From Bacteroidales bacterium (GTDB lineage: Bacteria > Bacteroidota > Bacteroidia > Bacteroidales > WCHB1-69), in contig JAFVNW010000047.1 in NCBI GenBank assembly GCA_017506175.1, positions 1-62,388 of the forward strand: a stretch of DNA of 62,388 nt, given 5' to 3'. The position numbers and the translations under genes are program-made. Positions 7,848 to 15,401 of the stretch are shown one piece after another. Position 1 is the stretch's first letter, and every line of letters starts with the position of its first letter. The notes under the pieces are model-generated. The model saw only the letters and a program-made list of their open reading frames with translations. It had not been told where the DNA came from and made no database searches.

Positions 7848-7879
7848 AAAAAAAAAGCCCACCGAAAAATGGGCTTTTT
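7848..7879 (-). terminator. Terminator of the HU gene
   Basis: Stem AAAAAGCCCA (7852-7861) and TGGGCTTTTT (7870-7879), followed on the minus strand by a long T-run. It lies 20 nt after the HU stop. Confidence 0.9.
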
Positions 7880-7899
7880 GCGTGATTGCTGATAAAGTG

Positions 7900-8178
7900 T
7901 TAGAGGCTGAGGCCAGCACCGGCTTTGAACTTAACGACTTTCTTAGCAGGGATCTTGATGAGTTGAGCTTTTTCACCTTTTTTAGCGCGGGGGTTGCGAC
8001 CCATTCTTTCTTTGCGAGTTACAACGGAGAAAGAACCGAAACCGACGAGAGAAACTTTTTCGTCTTTCTTCATGGATTCTGCGATTGCCTCAATGGTGGC
8101 ATCCAATGCTTTTTTAGCGTCAACCTTAGCGATACCTGCTTTTTCAGCTACAGCATTAATTAATTCAGCTTTATTCAT
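7900..8178 (-). CDS. HU-family DNA-binding protein
   Basis: A 92-residue nucleoid protein that binds and bends DNA as a dimer. It opens with MNKAELINAVAEKAGIAKVDAK and has the signature GFGSFSVVTRKERMGRNP, whose arms contain the DNA-intercalating RNP. It ends PAKKVVKFKAGAGL. Length is normal. It has its own promoter (TAAATTTG at 8220-8227) and a strong terminator, so it is monocistronic. Confidence 0.95.
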   Translation of the reverse strand: MNKAELINAVAEKAGIAKVDAKKALDATIEAIAESMKKDEKVSLVGFGSFSVVTRKERMGRNPRAKKGEKAQLIKIPAKKVVKFKAGAGLSL

Positions 8179-8219
8179 TTTGTTAAGAATTAAGGATTAA
8201 TATATTTTTAAAACTGCCG

Positions 8220-8227
8220 CAAATTTA
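8220..8227 (-). promoter_or_regulatory. -7 box for the HU gene
   Basis: The minus strand reads TAAATTTG, 41 nt upstream of the HU start. Confidence 0.5.
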
Positions 8228-8332
8228 AAATAATTTTTCTAATCGCAACCGATTTTTGGGGTGAATTGAGGAAAAAAATATAAAAAACGCTCAATTGTTG
8301 ATAAAAAAACAAAAAATAGATAATTATTTACA

Positions 8333-9289
8333 CTAAAATAATATATTAGTGTAATTTTCAAAATGAAAACCGCGCAAAAAGTCGCTGATGTCAAGGCGTG
8401 TTTTCCCTTGTAGCTGCAGATTTTTAATGGAAATGGCTCTGTCTTTGGCAGAAATTGTCAGTAAATTAGGAAGTTCCACGCAAATTTGGCCGGGTTTAGC
8501 GTCTTCCTTGGGGGAGTCAACTATTTCTGCCTCATAGATTTTAAGTGTTTCCGTGGTGCCGTTTTTCTTTTGGATGCGGGTGCATGCGCAAGGGGCGGGA
8601 TTCAGTCCGCGGATTTTGTTGAAGATATTAACTGCAGTGTCGTTCCAGTCAATGAAGGTGTCTTCCTTGAAAATCTTCGGGGCGGGTTTGAGCGTTGCTT
8701 CGTCGCTTTGATTTTGCGGTTGCGGTGTGACGGCACCTTTTTCTACCTTGTCAAGCGTGTCGAGGGCGAGTTGCGCGCCGCACTTCATCAGTCGGTCGTA
8801 AAGTTCGCCTGTCGTCTCCTTCGGTCCGATTTCGATTTCTGTCTGTGCGATGATGTCGCCGGTGTCAATCTGATGGTTGAGGAAGAAGGTGGTTACGCCA
8901 GTGCGGGTTTCTCCGTTCATAATGGCCCAATGGATGGGAGCGGCGCCGCGGTAATTGGGGAGAAGGGAGGCGTGAACGTTGAACGTGCCGAGGCGGGGCA
9001 TGGCATAAACCACTTCGGGCAGCATCCGGAAGGCGACCACCACGAAGATGTCGGCGTTGATTGCGCGCAATTGTTCGATGAACTCCTCCGATTTGAGTTT
9101 TTCGGGCTGTAAAACCGGCAGGTTATGGGTGGAGGCATACTCCTTCACGGCGGAAGCCTTCAGTTTCAGTCCGCGGCCAGCGGGCTTGTCGGGTACGGTG
9201 ACCACTGCGGCCACTTCGTGCTTCGACTGACAGATGGCATCCAGCGTAGCCACTGCGAATTCGGGAGTCCCCATGAAAACCACTTTCAT
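8333..9289 (-). CDS. fmt: Methionyl-tRNA formyltransferase
   Basis: A 318-residue cytosolic enzyme that formylates Met-tRNA from 10-formyltetrahydrofolate to make initiator fMet-tRNA. The catalytic triad is recognisable as N104, H106 (FNVHASLLP) and D142 (IDTGDII). The loop NYRGAAPIHWA and the C-terminal OB-type domain with IRGLNPAPCA are typical. ribH ends 35 nt upstream on the same strand and the TPR gene precedes ribH, so the three probably form one transcript. No deformylase gene is adjacent. Confidence 0.96.
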   Translation of the reverse strand: MKVVFMGTPEFAVATLDAICQSKHEVAAVVTVPDKPAGRGLKLKASAVKEYASTHNLPVLQPEKLKSEEFIEQLRAINADIFVVVAFRMLPEVVYAMPRLGTFNVHASLLPNYRGAAPIHWAIMNGETRTGVTTFFLNHQIDTGDIIAQTEIEIGPKETTGELYDRLMKCGAQLALDTLDKVEKGAVTPQPQNQSDEATLKPAPKIFKEDTFIDWNDTAVNIFNKIRGLNPAPCACTRIQKKNGTTETLKIYEAEIVDSPKEDAKPGQICVELPNLLTISAKDRAISIKNLQLQGKTRLDISDFLRGFHFENYTNILF

Positions 9290-9324
9290 TTTTGTAATGT
9301 GTGAAGTGTGTTATCAGTCTATGG

Positions 9325-9816
9325 TTATTTACGATGCATTTTCTTATGCGTATGGAGCATTTGGAGGCAGGAGGCTGCGGCTTCCACACCCTTGTTGCCG
9401 TGTGTGCCGCCGGAGCGGGCTTCGGCTTGTTCGGCGGTGTCGCAGGTGAGCACGCCGAAGAGGACGGGCACGCCGTATTCGATACCCACCTTGGCGATGC
9501 CGTTGGCGGTGGCTTGGGCGATGAACTCGAAATGGCGTGTCTCGCCTTGGATGATGCATCCGAGGCAGATGACGGCGTTGATTTCATCGTTGGCGTCCAG
9601 CAGCATGGCGGCGGCGGAAGGGAGTTCGAAACTGCCGGGCACATCATAAACGAAGAGGTTGTTTTGGGGTACGCCGCTTTCCAAGAGGGTTTGCACGGCT
9701 CCTTCTTTCAATGCATTCGTGACGCTTTCGTTCCACTTACTAACAATAATGCCAATCTTGAAATTGGCATTATTGGTGGGGATTGAAATATCGGAGAGAT
9801 TTTTCTTCTTGTCCAT
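9325..9816 (-). CDS. ribH: 6,7-dimethyl-8-ribityllumazine synthase
   Basis: A 163-residue enzyme of riboflavin synthesis that condenses the pyrimidine intermediate with 3,4-dihydroxy-2-butanone 4-phosphate. Matching stretches are IGIIVSKWNESVT, the VPGSFELPSAA substrate loop, LGCIIQGETRHFEFI, and VLTCDTAEQAEARSGG with the catalytic region. The rest of the pathway is not in this window. It starts 5 nt after the TPR gene and precedes fmt. Confidence 0.96.
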   Translation of the reverse strand: MDKKKNLSDISIPTNNANFKIGIIVSKWNESVTNALKEGAVQTLLESGVPQNNLFVYDVPGSFELPSAAAMLLDANDEINAVICLGCIIQGETRHFEFIAQATANGIAKVGIEYGVPVLFGVLTCDTAEQAEARSGGTHGNKGVEAAASCLQMLHTHKKMHRK

Positions 9817-9821
9817 AAAGA

Positions 9822-10595
9822 TTATTTGTTTGCTTTGGCCTTGGCGCGTTCGAGGTATTTGTCAACGCCCATTTCGGCGTATCTTTCGTAGTGTTTGTCT
9901 TGGATTTGTTTGTAGTAATTGTAGGCGCCGGCGAAATCGTTGTTGCGTTCGCAGAGCATGCCGAGTTTCCAGAGGGCAATGGGGGCTACGAAGTCGTTGT
10001 CGCCTTCAGTGGCTTTCTTGTAGTATTTCTGTGCGTTGTCGGTGTCGCCTTTTTCATCGTAGATGTCGCCGATGAGCATTTGAGCTTCATACCACAGGTA
10101 GTTGTCCTCTTTCTTGCATTGCAGGAGCAGGTCGAGGGCTTCGTCTTTCTTACCCATTTTGAGATAGCAGATGGCGGCGTAATGTTTGGCGCCATATTTG
10201 GAAGCCTTGGTAATGCCGTAATCGTCAATGATGGTTTCGAAGCCGTCGTTCTCGTCATTGCCTTCGATAGCGGTTTTGAGGGCGGTGGAGTCGGTAGTCA
10301 TCATGCCACCTTGTACGACGCTTTCAATGGGGGTTTGAAGGGCGGCGGAAGCCTTTTCGTTCTTGGGAGTGAGATAGAATTTATATAGAGCGAAGATGCC
10401 GAGACCGATGACGAGAATGACGAGGAAAACGATGTTGATGATCTTCTCATTGTCGGCGTAGAATTTCACCAATCCTTTTTTATCGCCTTCCTTCTCTTCA
10501 CTTTTCGCACCTAATTTGTCGTTTTTTGCATTGTTCGCAACCTTTTGTTCTTCCTTTTGTTCTTCCAAATTGGTTGATTTTTCAGTATTTGCCAT
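9822..10595 (-). CDS. Membrane-anchored TPR protein
   Basis: A 257-residue protein with a charged N-terminal tail (about 50 residues, Lys/Glu-rich), one membrane span near residues 54-76 (INIVFLVILVIGLGIFALY), and tetratricopeptide-type helices. The helices are seen in YGAKHYAAICYLKMGKKDEAL and YEAQMLIGDIYDEKGDTDNAQ, with more near the C-terminus. The layout resembles the YfgM-like and other TPR proteins found in Bacteroidetes, which act as docking scaffolds in the periplasm. The partner is unknown. It heads the likely operon with ribH and fmt; the -7 box is at 10624-10631. Confidence 0.8.
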   Translation of the reverse strand: MANTEKSTNLEEQKEEQKVANNAKNDKLGAKSEEKEGDKKGLVKFYADNEKIINIVFLVILVIGLGIFALYKFYLTPKNEKASAALQTPIESVVQGGMMTTDSTALKTAIEGNDENDGFETIIDDYGITKASKYGAKHYAAICYLKMGKKDEALDLLLQCKKEDNYLWYEAQMLIGDIYDEKGDTDNAQKYYKKATEGDNDFVAPIALWKLGMLCERNNDFAGAYNYYKQIQDKHYERYAEMGVDKYLERAKAKANK

Positions 10596-10623
10596 TTTTA
10601 ACTTTATTAAAATTTCAAGGGTG

Positions 10624-10631
10624 CAAATTTA
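10624..10631 (-). promoter_or_regulatory. -7 box for the TPR-ribH-fmt run
   Basis: The minus strand reads TAAATTTG, 28 nt upstream of the TPR gene start. Confidence 0.5.
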
Positions 10632-10713
10632 CAAGTTTTTTTGGATTGCAAAGCGGCGCGCCCTATTTTTCCTGTTTTTTTTGTCTATCTCTTTTCTCTC
10701 TGTCCAATTCTCA

Positions 10714-11571
10714 TTACAATTGGGAGTATTGAGGAGTGAAGGTGTCGCCGTCTTTGACGTTGCCGGTGCGCAGTCCTTTCTTGAGCCATTTTGAGCGCTG
10801 GGCGGAGGTGCCATGGTTGAAGCTGTCGGGGACGGAGTAGCCGCGTGCCTTCTTTTGCAGGTAGTCGTCGCCGATTTTGGAGGCAACGTTCAGTCCCTCC
10901 TCGATGTCGCCGTCTTCCAGTGAACCGAACATCTGGTTGTCGTGGTAAGCCCACACGCCAGCGTAGAAGTCGGCCTGCAGTTCGAGCCGCACACTGATCT
11001 TGTTGGCCTCCTTTTCGCTCAGTCGGCTCATCTTGTTGTGGGCATCTTGCAAGGTTCCTAATAAATATTGTACGTGATGTCCCACTTCGTGGGCGATGAC
11101 GTAGGCGTAGGCGAAGTCGCCGTCAGCGCCGAGCTGCTGCTTCATAGAGCTGAAGAAGGAGAGGTCGATATAGACGCACTGGTCGGCGGAGCAGTAGAAG
11201 GGGCCGGTGGAGGAGGTGGCGCCGCCGCAGCCCGACTGCACGCTTTCGGTGAAGAGCACGAGTTTGGGAGGCACGTAGGTCTTGCCCATCTTCTTGAACT
11301 CGGCGGTCCACACGTCTTCGGTGCCGGCGAGAATCTGTCTGGCGAACTTGGCGAGCTCCTCCTCCTCCGCGGTCGGCTGGTAGGCGGTTTCCGTTTCCGC
11401 GCCGCCCGTCAGTTGGCTGTTGTTGATGATTTCCGAGGGGTTTTTCCCCAGAATAAGGCAGATGATGCCGATGATGATGGCGCCGCCGATGCCCACGCCG
11501 GCGATCTTGCCGCCGCGTTTGCCACGACGGTCATCTACGTTGCTGCTTTCTCTTCTTCCTGATAAATTCAT
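10714..11571 (-). CDS. YpfJ/KPN_02809-family neutral zinc metallopeptidase
   Basis: A 285-residue membrane-anchored protein. The N-terminus MNLSGRRESSNVDDRRG and the Gly-rich membrane segment at about residues 26-42 are the family's hallmark. The zinc site HEVGHH lies at 161-166. CGGATSSTGPFYCSADQCVYID precedes it and ELQADFYAGVWAYH follows, supplying the third ligand region. The physiological substrate is unknown. It has its own -7 box at 11686-11693 with a leader of about 110 nt. Confidence 0.93.
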   Translation of the reverse strand: MNLSGRRESSNVDDRRGKRGGKIAGVGIGGAIIIGIICLILGKNPSEIINNSQLTGGAETETAYQPTAEEEELAKFARQILAGTEDVWTAEFKKMGKTYVPPKLVLFTESVQSGCGGATSSTGPFYCSADQCVYIDLSFFSSMKQQLGADGDFAYAYVIAHEVGHHVQYLLGTLQDAHNKMSRLSEKEANKISVRLELQADFYAGVWAYHDNQMFGSLEDGDIEEGLNVASKIGDDYLQKKARGYSVPDSFNHGTSAQRSKWLKKGLRTGNVKDGDTFTPQYSQL

Positions 11572-11685
11572 AATGTTGTTGGATTAGTGATCTGTGAACG
11601 GTGATCTGTGACGGGGAATCCACGTAAAAAGCGAGTTATTCGGCGGTCACGAAATCCGGTTTACGATAAATTGTAATTGCGGCTG

Positions 11686-11693
11686 CAAAAGTA
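11686..11693 (-). promoter_or_regulatory. -7 box upstream of the zinc peptidase
   Basis: The minus strand reads TACTTTTG, 115 nt upstream of the start codon. Confidence 0.5.
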
Positions 11694-11949
11694 CTTAATT
11701 TTTATTTAGGAGAGCGAGAAGTTTTTGTTTAGGGGAGGAGAAAACCTGTTTCCATTTATGCCATTTCAACTGGCACAATTACAGAAGGCCGATATCCATG
11801 TTAAAAAAACGAAATTATCCCCTTGGGTCTTGTAAACTCGCGGAGTGATTCGTAAGCATATCAGACATGTTTTGTCTTTCGCGGCGAGTTGGTGTATGGC
11901 TTCAAAGTACCAGCTCTCTGCGCCGCGATGAGTTCGTAGTTTGCCGTTA

Positions 11950-11991
11950 TAACCCCGCACTGCGCTCCTTTCAGTCGCTTGTACGGGGTTA
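11950..11991. repeat. Palindrome A
   Basis: TAACCCCG (11950-11957) and CGGGGTTA (11984-11991) form a perfect 8-bp inverted repeat around a 26-nt loop. No T-run follows, so a terminator is unlikely. Confidence 0.6.
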
Positions 11992-12076
11992 ATGAGATTT
12001 TGTCTCTCCGAGACAATAAGTCCTAATTGGATGAATCGGTATGTGATGCAGGCCTCGAAGAGATCAGATTTTAATA

Positions 12077-12111
12077 ACCCCAGATAAGCGCGCAGCAGCG
12101 CAATCTGGGGT
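12077..12111. repeat. Palindrome B
   Basis: ACCCCAGAT (12077-12085) and ATCTGGGGT (12103-12111) form a 9-bp perfect stem; the loop holds a second GCGC pair of arms. It lies 86 nt from palindrome A and shares its CCCC/GGGG-type arms. Confidence 0.6.
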
Positions 12112-12271
12112 ATGAAATGCACATCCGAACGGCCTCCGCGGTGCGCTGTAAGGCCGATTTGAAGCACAAATGCTACTCACCGCGGAACGGATAACAGTGC
12201 CAATAACACAATTCCACAAATAATATGAAGATGGCTACAAGACTGAAAGGGATAATTCCGAAAAAATCCCT

Positions 12272-12412
12272 ATGCCCCTTTATCCCATCCGCCCCGCACG
12301 TTTGCCACAAGACGCTGAGAGAATCCTTGAGGTTTTCGCAGCCGCCAAGGGGATCATGGTGGCCGACGGCAACACGCAGCAGTGGGTCAACGGCGACGAA
12401 CGGCTGGACTAT
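12272..12412 (+). pseudogene. Decayed GNAT acetyltransferase (N-terminal fragment)
   Basis: The translation from 12272 (MPLYPIRPARLPQDAERI, then AAKGIMVADGNTQQWVNG) resembles the first 40 or so residues of a GNAT acetyltransferase of the kind common in Bacteroidetes, where the next residues would be YPS. After WVNG the likeness stops and no acetyl-CoA-binding motif (RxxGxG/A) is found downstream. It is therefore read as a relic. The family assignment is from memory. Confidence 0.45.
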
Positions 12413-12765
12413 CAGAGAATGAATGTACGCAAACTCGGCGCGCACGCGGCAGCGATTGCAGCGGTTACCCCACAGCCGCCATTCGGATGGGTGAAAATGT
12501 AGGGAAGGACGCCATACGTGCGATATTGGGGGTAGAAATGGCGGCGAGGAGTAAAAGCGGAAAGCGCGACGGCGCGCGGTGGGGAAGCTGTGCGGCTGGG
12601 CCGCGCCGGGCCGCCCTAAAAAGAAACGGAATTATCCATAATGCTTCGTTTTTTACAAGATGTAAAGGAATAACTCCGAAATGATTGGTATTCAGTGGGG
12701 GCGGGGCGGGGTGCCGTTGGTTCTTTTCGTTGGAAAAATAAAGTAAAAATAGGTAATGGGTGGAC

Positions 12766-12794
12766 AAAAAAAATCCCCACTTTCGGAGTGGGGA
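12766..12794 (-). terminator. Terminator after tRNA-Gln
   Basis: Stem TCCCCAC (12774-12780) and GTGGGGA (12788-12794) with a TTTCGGA loop and eight T on the minus strand, beginning 4 nt after the tRNA 3' end. Confidence 0.85.
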
Positions 12795-12797
12795 GTG

Positions 12798-12868
12798 TTG
12801 CCTCGCCAGGACTCGAACCCGGACAAACAGAACCAGAATCTGCGGTGCTACCATTACACAACAAGGCA
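12798..12868 (-). tRNA. tRNA-Gln (anticodon CTG)
   Basis: The minus strand gives acceptor TGCCTTG/CGAGGCA with the weak T-A first pair typical of tRNA-Gln and discriminator A. The anticodon loop is TTCTGGT (CTG at 34-36) and the T-arm is GGGTTCGAGTCC. Length is 71 nt and CCA is not encoded. It reads CAG codons. A terminator follows directly. Confidence 0.95.
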
Positions 12869-13015
12869 AAAAAGCGACTTAATAACGCAGTCGTTTTCTC
12901 TTTATTGTACATATTGCAAAAAAAATAAAAAAAATTTTTTATTTTGTAAAATGTTATCAATCAGGTGTTTATAAAATAATTCTCAATTTTCAATTCTCAA
13001 TTCTCAATTAAATTG

Positions 13016-13023
13016 TACCTTTG
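13016..13023 (+). promoter_or_regulatory. -7 box for the DUF151 gene
   Basis: TACCTTTG followed by CGC, 18 nt before the ATG at 13042. It is preceded by direct repeats of TTCTCAAT (about 12980-13008). Confidence 0.6.
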
Positions 13024-13041
13024 CGCTCAAAATTTTTCGCA

Positions 13042-13686
13042 ATGAAAGAAGTGGAATTGGAAGTTGCCGACCTACATTGCCCCCAAATCCAAGGGGATGC
13101 CTTCAATCTTGTGCTCAAGGAGAAGAATGGGAACCGTTTTGTGCCCATCCTCATCGGTCTCAATGAAGCGAAGTCTATCATATTGGAAGTCAATCATATA
13201 AAGTTGAAACGTCCCTTTGCGCACGACCTTGTCCTCCAATTGTGCGAAAAGAACGACTGCTTTGTACAAAAGGTCGTCATCAACCATTTCCACGACGGCA
13301 TTTACTACGTACATATTTATATATTGCGCAAGGGTGAACTCTTTCTGCTTGATTCCCGCGTGTCGGATGCTGTAGTGATAGCCCTGAAATCGGATGCTCC
13401 GATTTTGATGACAGAAGTCGTATTCAACCAGACCAGTTACGACAATTACGATGAACTCAGTCCCGACTTCGACTTTTCGGAGTTGGTTTCCAAGAACAAT
13501 ATGCCGCACTCTTTCAATGACGCGAGCTGGAGAGAGGATGGGGTGAAAGCGTCCAAGCCGTTGAAAGACTGTACGTTATCTGAATTGAAAGTGTTGCTTG
13601 CAGAGGCCGTTGATGAAGAGAATTACGAATTTGCCGCTGAAATCGATGCAGAACTAAACCGCCGCCCTGATTATGGAAAACAATAG
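13042..13686 (+). CDS. Bifunctional nuclease (DUF151) family protein with UVR motif
   Basis: A 214-residue cytosolic protein. Residues 1-130 match the DUF151/BFN domain (KNGNRFVPILIGLNEAKSI, then DSRVSDAVVIALKSDAPI). The C-terminus (about 175-210: LSELKVLLAEAVDEENYEFAAEIDAELNRR) is a UvrB/UvrC-type UVR helix pair. This domain pairing is the usual one in Bacteroidetes. Its role is thought to be nucleic-acid handling, but the biological target is unclear. The ATG at 13042 was chosen because the -7 box at 13016-13023 would exclude the frame's earlier start. The stop overlaps the start of the rseC-like gene by 14 nt. Confidence 0.88.
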   Translation: MKEVELEVADLHCPQIQGDAFNLVLKEKNGNRFVPILIGLNEAKSIILEVNHIKLKRPFAHDLVLQLCEKNDCFVQKVVINHFHDGIYYVHIYILRKGELFLLDSRVSDAVVIALKSDAPILMTEVVFNQTSYDNYDELSPDFDFSELVSKNNMPHSFNDASWREDGVKASKPLKDCTLSELKVLLAEAVDEENYEFAAEIDAELNRRPDYGKQ

Positions 13687-14119
13687 TATAAATCACACTG
13701 GAATTGTTCAATCTGTTGATGGTCATGAAGTTACCGTAAAATTGACCGTTCAGTCCGCTTGTGCCGCCTGCCATGCCAAGAGTATTTGCGGCGTTTCCGA
13801 CAGTAAGGACAAAATCGTGAAGGCGGCGATTGTTTGCGACGAACAATTTGAAGTGGGGGAGAAGGTCAACGTGGAGATGCGCCAGTCGTTGGCGATGAAA
13901 GCCATCGTGATCTGTTATCTGCTCCCCTTTATCGTGCTGATCACCACTTTCTGCGTGATGTCCTATTTCTGCCAGAATGAGTTGGTGAATGTGGCGGTGA
14001 CCTTTGCCGCGGTTGCCGTTTATTTCTTTTTTATCTGGCTTTTTAACCATAAGATCGAACGGAACGTTACCTTTATTGCTGTTAAATTGACTGATAATTC
14101 CGATAAACCTGCAATCTGA
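13673..14119 (+). CDS. RseC/SoxR-reducing-system family protein
   Basis: A 148-residue inner-membrane protein. The N-terminal domain carries the family cysteines C30, C33 and C39 (SACAACHAKSICG). Two adjacent membrane spans follow (about 77-99 and 104-125). RseC-type proteins sit with the Rnf electron-transport genes in many Bacteroidetes and are linked to redox control in other bacteria. No rnf gene is present here. The gene overlaps the DUF151 gene by 14 nt, and its last base is the first base of the M16 gene (TGATGG), so all three look co-translated. Confidence 0.85.
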   Translation: MENNSINHTGIVQSVDGHEVTVKLTVQSACAACHAKSICGVSDSKDKIVKAAIVCDEQFEVGEKVNVEMRQSLAMKAIVICYLLPFIVLITTFCVMSYFCQNELVNVAVTFAAVAVYFFFIWLFNHKIERNVTFIAVKLTDNSDKPAI

Positions 14120-15363
14120 TGGCTATCCCTTTTCAAAGACACATCTTAAAAAACGGGCTTCATCTGATTGTTCATGAAGACCCTACCACTCCGTTGGCAG
14201 CCTGCAATTTGGTTTACAAGGTGGGCTCCCGCGACGAGCACCCCGACCATACCGGGATGGCGCATCTTTTTGAACATTATATGTTCTGTGGTTCGAAAAA
14301 TATTCCTGACTACGATACGCCGCTCCAGAAAATCGGTGCCGTTAACAATGCCTACACATCGCAGGATCATACACATTATTATATAATACTGCCGGCCAAT
14401 AATTTGGAGACCGCGCTTTGGTTGGAGTCCGACCGTATGTTGTCTCTCGCCTTTGAGCAACAAGGGCTTGATACGCAGAAACAGGTTGTGATTGAGGAGT
14501 TTAAGGAGGTTTGCCTGAACCGTCCGTATGGTGATTTATGGTCGATGTTCCATGATTTCGTGTTTGAAGAGTATCCTTACAAATGGTTTCCTATTGGTAA
14601 GAAAATATCTCATATTGAGGAGGTTACGATGGATATGATGAAGAAATTCTTCTTTCATTTCTATCGTCCCGACAATGCGGTGTTGGTGATTGGCGGCAAC
14701 GTCCATTTTGATGAGGTTGTTGAGTTGGTTGAAAAATGGTTCGGAGATATTCCGGCTGGCGACGGGGTTGTCAAGAATTTTCTGGAGGAGCCGGTCCGCA
14801 CGAAAGCGAAATTCCTTGAGGTTCAACGGGAAGTTCCTTACGACATGCTGCTGAAGGGCTGGATCATGCCCGACCGGCTCCATCCCGATTTTCATGCGTA
14901 CGATATGCTTTCGGATTTGTTTGCGAGTGGTCAATCATCCTATCTCTATAAAAAATTCGTGACGGATAATCATCTGTTTACCGATTTGTCGATGACGGTT
15001 TCCGGCACCGCGGGCCCGAATCTGTTCGCTTTGGTGGCGCGTCCCGCAGAGGATGTCCCGATAGAGGATGCCAATGCCCGCCTCAACCAGTTCCTTTATC
15101 AAGATTTTTGCTATGATGATTCATTGACTATTGATCTGCAGAAAGTTAAGAATAAAAATGAATCGGCTTTGCTGGAAAATGAAATCAAGTTGGAAAGCCG
15201 TACCTCCATTTTGGCCGTTTCGGAATCCGTCAGTAAAATCGAGGATTTTGAAAATGATGAACAGAAATATCGGGCGATTACGGAAGCGCAAATCCGCCGC
15301 ATTACCGCCGACCTTTTCCAACCCCAAAAAGAATGCACCCTATTCTATAAATCTTCTCAATAA
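14119..15363 (+). CDS. M16-family (insulinase-like) zinc peptidase
   Basis: A 414-residue peptidase of the pitrilysin/processing-peptidase family. The inverted zinc motif HLFEH is at residues 49-53 in GMAHLFEHYMFCGSK. A downstream Glu in ESDRMLSLAFEQQ-type sequence follows about 75 residues later. The length fits a single M16 A/B unit that would pair with a second subunit or form a homodimer. No signal peptide is seen, so it probably acts in the cytoplasm. The start ATG overlaps the previous stop. Confidence 0.92.
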   Translation: MAIPFQRHILKNGLHLIVHEDPTTPLAACNLVYKVGSRDEHPDHTGMAHLFEHYMFCGSKNIPDYDTPLQKIGAVNNAYTSQDHTHYYIILPANNLETALWLESDRMLSLAFEQQGLDTQKQVVIEEFKEVCLNRPYGDLWSMFHDFVFEEYPYKWFPIGKKISHIEEVTMDMMKKFFFHFYRPDNAVLVIGGNVHFDEVVELVEKWFGDIPAGDGVVKNFLEEPVRTKAKFLEVQREVPYDMLLKGWIMPDRLHPDFHAYDMLSDLFASGQSSYLYKKFVTDNHLFTDLSMTVSGTAGPNLFALVARPAEDVPIEDANARLNQFLYQDFCYDDSLTIDLQKVKNKNESALLENEIKLESRTSILAVSESVSKIEDFENDEQKYRAITEAQIRRITADLFQPQKECTLFYKSSQ

Positions 15364-15401
15364 GCTCATCCCTCATACTTTATACATCTTATTACACCAT
15401 C

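Larger units (their letters stand above)
11694..12765. other. Gene-poor region with palindromes and a gene relic
   Basis: About 1.1 kb with no intact gene recognised. It holds two palindromes (11950-11991 and 12077-12111), a decayed acetyltransferase start (about 12272-12412), and a very GC-rich patch near 12535-12620. Short open frames here look like by-products of base composition. The region reads as a graveyard of older insertions between the zinc peptidase and tRNA-Gln. Confidence 0.6.

Noticed and set aside
11766-12445. Two open frames of 133 and 90 codons on the minus strand
   Set aside because: They read through the two palindromes, have unlikely composition and no start-site signals. 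More likely chance frames in repeat-rich DNA.
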